Assembly (NCBI GenBank): GCA_964639275.1
Contig: CAZXCQ010000264.1
Coordinates: forward strand, 1 to 8,781
DNA from: CAZXCQ01 sp964639275
Lineage (GTDB): Bacteria; Desulfobacterota; DSM-4660; Desulfatiglandales; Desulfatiglandaceae
DNA: 8,781 nt
Reading direction: 5' to 3'
The notes beneath the pieces are model-generated. The model saw nothing but the letters and a program-made list of their open reading frames with translations. It was not told the origin of the DNA and ran no database searches. Every line of letters starts with the position of its first letter. Within the stretch, counting starts at the first letter, position 1. Below, in pieces: positions 4,855 to 8,781 of the stretch. The translations under genes and the position numbers were made by a program.

Positions 4855-7299
4855 ATGGCTGATCAGAGTGTTACCCTTTCCATAAGCGGCATGACATGCG
4901 CCAATTGCGCCCTTAATATTGAAAGGAACCTCCGTAAACTCAAGGGCGTGAAAGAGGCGACCGTCAATTTCGCCACAGAACGGGCCGAGGTCTCATTCGA
5001 CCCTGATCGGCTTCAGCTCAAGGAATTGCAAGACAGGATCCACGACATCGGTTACGGCGTTGCCGTCTCGACCGCCGAAATCCCTGTCACCGGCATGACG
5101 TGCGCCAACTGTGCAACAAATATTGAACGGGCCTTAAAGAAGGTCAAAGGTGTAGTCGCTCCCTCGGTCAACTTTGGTGCAGAGCGGGCCCATGTGGAAT
5201 ATATCCCCACCTTGACCTCAATAGAAGAGATCATCTCTGCCATAGAGGGGGCCGGTTATGGTGCCATCCTGCCGGATGAGGCCCTTGATGATGAAGATGC
5301 CGAGCTAAGGGCTCGAAGGGAGGAGATAAGGAGTCAGACCCGAAAGTTCCTGACAGGTGTCTTATTTGCGGCCCCCCTTTTTTTTCTCAGCATGGGAAGG
5401 GATTTTGGCCTGCTTGGCCTGTGGAGCCATGCAGGGTGGGTCAACTGGCTCTTTCTTGCCCTGGCCACACCGGTCCAGTTCTATACCGGATGGGACTATT
5501 ATACCGGGGGCTGGAAAAGCCTTAAAAATGGCAGCGCCAATATGGATGTGCTTGTGGCAATGGGGTCATCAGTGGCCTATTTTTACTCCCTCTTTGTTCT
5601 CTGTGCCCCCCTGCTCGGTGGTCATGTCTATTTCGAGACCTCGGCGGTTATCATCACCCTAATCAAGCTGGGCAAGATGTTGGAGTCCAGGACAAAGGCC
5701 AGGACAGGGGGTGCCATACGCAAGTTGATGGGACTTCGACCCAAGACAGCCACCATCCTGGAGGATGGAAGAGAGAGGGAAATCCTTGTATCCCATGTCA
5801 AGGTGGGGGACACGGTCATTGTGCGGCCCGGGGAAAGCATCCCTGTGGACGGGGTTGTGCTGGATGGGGAGTCTGCGGTGGACGAATCCATGCTCACGGG
5901 TGAACCGATCCCGGTAGACAAGGTCCCTGGGGCCCACCTGGCGGGTGGGACGATCAATGGCGAGGGCCGTCTCAGGTTGAAGGCCACCCGGGTCGGCAAG
6001 GACACCGCCCTTGCCCGGATTGTCCGGCTGGTCCAGGAGGCACAGGGCAGTAAGGCCCCGATCCAGGCACTCGCTGATCGGGTGGCCGCTGTGTTTGTCC
6101 CGGGCGTGATCGGGATCGCCTTTCTGACCTTCCTCCTGTGGTGGATCATCGGTGGCGAATTTGTCCCGGCCATGATTCGCCTGGTCGCTGTCCTGGTGAT
6201 CGCCTGCCCGTGTGCATTGGGCCTGGCTACCCCCACCGCCATCATGGCGGGGACGGGGCTGGGGGCAGAAAAAGGTCTGCTTTTCAAAAACAGCGAGGCC
6301 CTGGAGCTCTCCACCAAACTTGACACGGTTGTCCTGGACAAGACGGGCACCATTACCCTTGGAAAACCGACTGTTGTCGATCTGTCGCCTCTGGGTCCCC
6401 GGTTTGGGGAGGAAAACGAGCTCCTGAGGATCGGGGCATCCGTGGAAAAGGGCTCCGAACACCCTCTGGGGCGAGCCATTGTGAGTGAATCAGAGGGCCG
6501 GGGGCTGGACTTGTTTGAGCCAAAGGGCTTTCGGGCATTCGGGGGGCTCGGGGTTCAAGCCGAGATCAACGGCAAGACCGTCCTGGCGGGGAAACCAAAG
6601 TGGTTTGATAACCCGTCCTTTGATCTATCCAACGCAGAGAAGCGGATCAAGGCCTTTCAGAGTGAGGGAAAGACAGTCATCGTTGTGGCGACGAAAGAAG
6701 AGCCTCTGGGTCTCATAACCCTTGCAGACACGGTCAAACCGGAGTCCGGCAAGGCCATCGGAGAGCTTCACAAGATGGGGCTAAAGGTGGTGATGTTGAC
6801 CGGAGACAATATCCAGACCGCCAGGGCCATCGCATCGGAGGTCAATATTGACGAGGTGATTGCTGAGGTCCGGCCCGAGGAGAAGTCATCAAAGATCAGG
6901 GAACTGCAAGAAAGGGGCGAGACCGTGGCCATGGTAGGGGATGGGATCAATGATGCCCCATCCCTGGCCCAGGCAGACGTGGGCATCGCCATCGGTACCG
7001 GGACAGATGTGGCCATGGAGACTGCGGATGTGATCCTGGCAAGCGGGAGTCTCAACGGTGTGCCAAAGGCCATTCATCTTGGCCGCGCCACCATGAAGAC
7101 CGTCAGGCAGAACCTCTTCTGGGCCTTTTTTTACAATCTTGTCCTTATTCCTGTTGCGGCCGGTGTGCTCTATCCGCTTGAGTTTGTTCCCGGGTTCTTG
7201 AGACACCTCCATCCGATCCTTGCGGCACTGGCCATGGCCATCAGCAGCATTACGGTCGTATCCAATAGCCTTCTTCTATACCGGAAAAGGGTGTACTAA
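4855..7299 (+). CDS. copA: Cu+-exporting P1B-type ATPase with two N-terminal heavy-metal-associated domains
   Basis: The 814-aa inner-membrane pump exports Cu+ (or Ag+) from the cytoplasm using ATP. Two HMA domains carry GMTCANC motifs at 12-18 and 80-86. Eight membrane segments are visible at about 164-180, 196-211, 229-250, 255-276, 407-431, 436-460, 752-775 and 786-808. The metal path shows CPC (451-453), YN (760-761) and M793-x-x-SS, the P1B-1 copper signature. Cytoplasmic motifs are TGE (348-350), DKTGT with phosphorylated D495 (495-499), HP (536-537), TGD (649-651) and GDGIND (695-700). Nothing is missing or truncated. The ATG at 4855 follows an in-frame stop at 4834 and only a weak AGG (4843-4845), so initiation may be modest. 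No copper chaperone or regulator gene adjoins it. It stands alone between a 284-nt and a 497-nt gap. Confidence 0.97.
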   Translation: MADQSVTLSISGMTCANCALNIERNLRKLKGVKEATVNFATERAEVSFDPDRLQLKELQDRIHDIGYGVAVSTAEIPVTGMTCANCATNIERALKKVKGVVAPSVNFGAERAHVEYIPTLTSIEEIISAIEGAGYGAILPDEALDDEDAELRARREEIRSQTRKFLTGVLFAAPLFFLSMGRDFGLLGLWSHAGWVNWLFLALATPVQFYTGWDYYTGGWKSLKNGSANMDVLVAMGSSVAYFYSLFVLCAPLLGGHVYFETSAVIITLIKLGKMLESRTKARTGGAIRKLMGLRPKTATILEDGREREILVSHVKVGDTVIVRPGESIPVDGVVLDGESAVDESMLTGEPIPVDKVPGAHLAGGTINGEGRLRLKATRVGKDTALARIVRLVQEAQGSKAPIQALADRVAAVFVPGVIGIAFLTFLLWWIIGGEFVPAMIRLVAVLVIACPCALGLATPTAIMAGTGLGAEKGLLFKNSEALELSTKLDTVVLDKTGTITLGKPTVVDLSPLGPRFGEENELLRIGASVEKGSEHPLGRAIVSESEGRGLDLFEPKGFRAFGGLGVQAEINGKTVLAGKPKWFDNPSFDLSNAEKRIKAFQSEGKTVIVVATKEEPLGLITLADTVKPESGKAIGELHKMGLKVVMLTGDNIQTARAIASEVNIDEVIAEVRPEEKSSKIRELQERGETVAMVGDGINDAPSLAQADVGIAIGTGTDVAMETADVILASGSLNGVPKAIHLGRATMKTVRQNLFWAFFYNLVLIPVAAGVLYPLEFVPGFLRHLHPILAALAMAISSITVVSNSLLLYRKRVY

Positions 7300-7319
7300 C
7301 TGTTTACATGGACGTAAGC

Positions 7320-7543
7320 GTTCACAGGTTCCGGGTTCAGCGTTCAGGGTTAGGGAAAGGGACAAGATCGAAGACCTGGAGTCCTCGTAAAACATGCTGG
7401 CTTTGCCACATGCTTGCCAATACGTCGCCAATTTTCAGGATAGGACAGACGAATCCGGGCGCTTCTCACGTGAATATGCGCCCAAAATAGAATCTGGGGA
7501 TAAGAACGTAACCTTGAACCCCTGAACCCTTGAACCCGTGAAC
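7320..7543. repeat. 224-bp element bounded by imperfect inverted GTTCA-rich repeats
   Basis: The left end (7320-7352) and right end (7509-7543) are imperfect inverted copies of each other, about 33-35 bp long and differing by a few substitutions and small indels. Each end is itself a degenerate tandem of units like GGGTTCA; the right end reads as TGAACCC-type units repeated four times. The interior has no gene but includes GGGCGC/GCGCCC (7457-7462 and 7478-7483) around a perfect TCACGTGA palindrome (7466-7473). Similar short stretches, ending ACATGGA, flank both ends (7302-7313 and 7545-7556), but no clean target duplication is visible. A MITE-like element or a degenerate intergenic repeat fits best. 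Confidence 0.55.
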
Positions 7544-7587
7544 GGGTTACACATGGATCACGGTTTTTCTCAACCCCTCGGTTTGCC

Positions 7588-7631
7588 CCTCTTGCTTTCC
7601 TGGGATAGGAGGCAAGAGGCCGGGATTTTTT
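7588..7631 (+). terminator. Probable intrinsic terminator
   Basis: Perfect 8-bp arms CCTCTTGC (7588-7595) and GCAAGAGG (7612-7619) enclose an inner TCCT/AGGA stem (7598-7601 and 7607-7610) with a 5-nt loop. Six T residues follow at 7626-7631. The stem-to-T gap of 6 nt is slightly long, but two further C-G pairs can form across a small bulge and shorten it. It would stop readthrough from copA and the repeat before the next promoter. Confidence 0.55.
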
Positions 7632-7643
7632 CGCCAGGCGGGC

Positions 7644-7657
7644 TTGACTTAAGTCAA
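7644..7657. promoter_or_regulatory. Perfect CRP/FNR-family operator-like palindrome
   Basis: TTGACTTAAGTCAA is a perfect 14-bp palindrome of the form TTGAC-N4-GTCAA. FNR boxes are TTGAT-N4-ATCAA, and I recall HcpR-type regulators of sulfate reducers being associated with TTGAC-N4-GTCAA-like sites. Its centre (7650.5) lies exactly 41.5 bp before the transcription start predicted from the -10 box at 7680-7685, the classic class II activator position. Activation under anoxic or nitrosative conditions is an inference. Confidence 0.65.
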
Positions 7658-7679
7658 TGCAGAGGGCCAGGCCGTTTGC

Positions 7680-7685
7680 TACGAT
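7680..7685 (+). promoter_or_regulatory. Candidate -10 box for the zinc-ribbon/HD gene
   Basis: TACGAT matches the TATAAT consensus at four of six positions, including the first two and the last two. It places transcription start near 7692, giving a leader of about 105 nt. No good -35 box is present at the usual spacing, as expected for a promoter dependent on a class II activator bound at the palindrome upstream. The leader can form GAGCC/GGCTC and GCCGGAGG/CCTCCCGGC pairings of uncertain meaning. Confidence 0.4.
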
Positions 7686-7796
7686 CCGTGTCAAAGAGCC
7701 GATCTCACATTTTCGCAGGCGAGCCGGAGGCCATGGCTCAATTACCCTCCCGGCCGGCGGGGTGAGTGAGGCGAGACGGTTCAGGAGGTAAATACC

Positions 7797-8465
7797 ATGA
7801 GGTGCCCAGGTCAAGACAGCCGGTATTGGAAACCCGGGGCGATCTTTGAGGCCAAGTGCCCCAGTTGTGGAAATGAGGTGGAGTTTTTTAAGGACGATTC
7901 AACCAGGCTCTGCAAGCAGTGCGGCCATCGGTTCTTGAACCCAGAAATGGACTTTGGCTGCGCCTCTTACTGCAAATACGCAGAACAGTGCCTTGGGTCG
8001 CTCTCGCCCGAGCTCCTGGCACAGAAAGAGGATCTTTTTAAGGAGAGGGTGGCAATCGAGATGAAGCGGCATTTCAAACAGGACTTCAAACGTATAGGCA
8101 GAACTGTCCGTGTGGCCCGGTATGCCGAACAGATCGGAAAAGAAGAGGGCGGAGACCTGGGGCCAATCATAACGGCGGCCTATCTCCACGGGCTGGGGGT
8201 GGACGTGGCCCGCGACATCCTCAAGAAGCTGGATGCCAGCGAGGGGCTGGTGGAAGAGGTATGTGACCTCATTGGTCGTCTGGATCGTCCCGGATCAGAT
8301 GAGACCGTCAATTTTAGATCACTCCATGATGCCAATTTGATCGCAGATCACGAAGAGAGACAGAAGGAGCCCCCCGCATCCCGGGGAGAACTGGTCCAGC
8401 CCCTGGGGGAGTGTTTCCTTACAGAGGCTGGCCGCGAACTCGGAGAAAAGATCCTTTCAAAATAG
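7797..8465 (+). CDS. Zinc-ribbon protein with a degenerate HD-phosphohydrolase-like domain
   Basis: The 222-aa cytoplasmic protein starts MRCPGQD and resembles Cys-rich HD-domain proteins I associate with Desulfobacterota. The N-terminal part has a zinc-ribbon pattern CPSC (21-24) with CKQC (39-42), then C55-x3-C59-x5-C65, and an extra C3. These could bind zinc or an iron-sulfur cluster. The helical second half (about 92-190) follows the HD fold, RTVRVARYAEQI then AAYLHGLG, but key metal ligands are absent: R102 stands where the first His should be, H131-G132 replaces His-Asp, and DAN (178-180) replaces the final Asp motif. The segment after the HD position also looks about 20 residues shorter than in relatives I remember. 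A non-catalytic binding or sensory role is therefore likely. The start is secure: AGGAGGT lies 7 nt before the ATG. The upstream CRP/FNR-like palindrome suggests redox-controlled expression. Confidence 0.85.
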   Translation: MRCPGQDSRYWKPGAIFEAKCPSCGNEVEFFKDDSTRLCKQCGHRFLNPEMDFGCASYCKYAEQCLGSLSPELLAQKEDLFKERVAIEMKRHFKQDFKRIGRTVRVARYAEQIGKEEGGDLGPIITAAYLHGLGVDVARDILKKLDASEGLVEEVCDLIGRLDRPGSDETVNFRSLHDANLIADHEERQKEPPASRGELVQPLGECFLTEAGRELGEKILSK

Positions 8466-8567
8466 AAGTCCCTACCCACCAATTCCCCATCCCAAATACC
8501 GATAAGGCCTTCCGCTTGACATCCTCAGGTCTTTCCATTAATTTGCCACACCAGAAACCGTTCACCC

Positions 8568-8641
8568 CCCCGGGTTTTCTAAAAGGTAACACTTTAGCCG
8601 TTTGAAACCCGGGGAATGGGGATTCGGAACCCCCATTTCCC
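8568..8641. repeat. Two overlapping, mutually exclusive hairpins
   Basis: Hairpin A has perfect 10-bp arms CCCCGGGTTT (8568-8577) and AAACCCGGGG (8605-8614), with an inner CTAAA/TTTAG stem (8579-8583 and 8593-8597). Hairpin B pairs 8611-8621 with 8631-8641, 11 bp with one G-T wobble around a 9-nt loop. The GGGG at 8611-8614 is used by both, so they cannot form together. No T-tract follows either one. They adjoin and partly enter repeat copy 2, so they may be part of a palindromic mobile element, or act as an attenuator for the gene at the edge. Confidence 0.6.
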
Positions 8642-8679
8642 TGTCTAAGTTCCAAATTTGAAGAAAGCTAAATTGATAC
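8625..8679 (+). repeat. 55-bp dispersed repeat, copy 2
   Basis: This is the counterpart of 65-119 in direct orientation, with 45 of 55 identical bases without gaps. The best-preserved parts are CGGAACCCCCATT at the left and GCTAAATTGATAC at the right. The right-half hairpin is decayed here: only a six-pair stem with one bulge remains, against a perfect 11-bp stem in copy 1. The left part instead contributes the right arm of hairpin B, a pairing that copy 1 lacks. Confidence 0.7.
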
Positions 8680-8748
8680 ATAAAAAGTTACGGAAAAGCT
8701 GAGGGCAGAGATTCGGGTGGGGATTCTTTTAAGGAGGCGGCTGAGCTG

Positions 8749-8781
8749 ATGGAATTTTCAGTGAGCCCGGATGGGGAGAGA
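8749..8781 (+). CDS. Possible start of a gene cut by the window edge
   Basis: An ATG at 8749 follows a perfect AAGGAGG (8731-8737) by 11 nt and opens 11 codons, MEFSVSPDGER, to the window end. Only this fragment is visible and no family can be recognised. The strong ribosome binding site is the main argument for a real gene; a GTG four codons downstream is an alternative start. Confidence 0.35.
   Translation, partial: MEFSVSPDGER

Larger units (their letters stand above)
8466..8748. other. Intergenic region dominated by hairpins and a repeat
   Basis: No gene is supported between the stop of the HD-like gene and the possible start at 8749. The first 100 nt are unremarkable. The remainder holds two overlapping strong hairpins and the second copy of the 55-bp repeat, then a purine-rich stretch leading to a ribosome binding site at 8731-8737. 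Confidence 0.5.

Noticed and set aside
5628..6479. Long minus-strand open frames opposite copA (for example 283 and 267 codons)
   Set aside because: They lie entirely opposite the conserved copA gene, have low-complexity Pro/Ser/Arg-rich translations and match no family; they are shadows of a GC-rich gene.
7320..7543. GTTCA tandem units as a CRISPR array or tRNA T-arm
   Set aside because: Units are only 7-8 bp with no spacers, and no acceptor or anticodon stems can be drawn.
7308..7814. Small open frames on both strands in the copA downstream gap (60, 75 and 154 codons)
   Set aside because: They run through the inverted repeats, terminator and promoter palindrome, lack ribosome binding sites, and have no recognisable content.

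Overview
The window looks like chromosomal DNA of an anaerobic Desulfobacterota-type bacterium (former Deltaproteobacteria). This is inferred from gene content: a Cys-rich HD-domain protein that begins MRCPGQD, a CRP/FNR-type palindrome upstream of it, and GTTCA-rich and palindromic intergenic repeats. No rRNA or other phylogenetic marker is present, so the assignment is tentative. All genes I can support lie on the + strand. They alternate with unusually repeat- and hairpin-rich intergenic gaps.

Bases 1-299 carry no convincing gene. They hold a perfect hairpin embedded in a 55-bp repeat, plus several smaller inverted repeats. Bases 300-3605 are a tight three-gene unit: an OppF/DppF-type ABC ATPase, an ATP-grasp ligase starting 37 nt later, and an N-formylglutamate amidohydrolase-family hydrolase whose ATG overlaps the ligase stop (ATGA). 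The ATPase has no permease or binding-protein partner in view. An energiser, an amide-bond-forming enzyme and an amide-bond-cleaving enzyme in one unit suggest uptake or turnover of a small peptide or acyl-amino-acid metabolite. This is the best candidate for an undescribed pathway here.

Bases 3734-4570 encode an exported protein of the formylglycine-generating-enzyme (SUMF1) fold. It lacks one of the two active-site cysteines, so it is probably not a true sulfatase activator. A 284-nt gap with a TTGACA box and a 7-bp dyad precedes copA (4855-7299), a complete Cu+-exporting P1B ATPase with two N-terminal metal-binding domains.

Bases 7300-7796 have no gene but are dense in signals: a 224-bp element bounded by imperfect inverted GTTCA-rich repeats, a likely intrinsic terminator, a perfect 14-bp CRP/FNR-like palindrome at -41.5 from a predicted start of transcription, and a strong ribosome binding site. 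They lead into the zinc-ribbon/HD-fold protein at 7797-8465, which has lost its metal-ligand residues and appears to be a pseudoenzyme. The final 316 nt carry two overlapping strong hairpins, a second copy of the 55-bp repeat seen at the left edge, and the possible first 11 codons of another gene.
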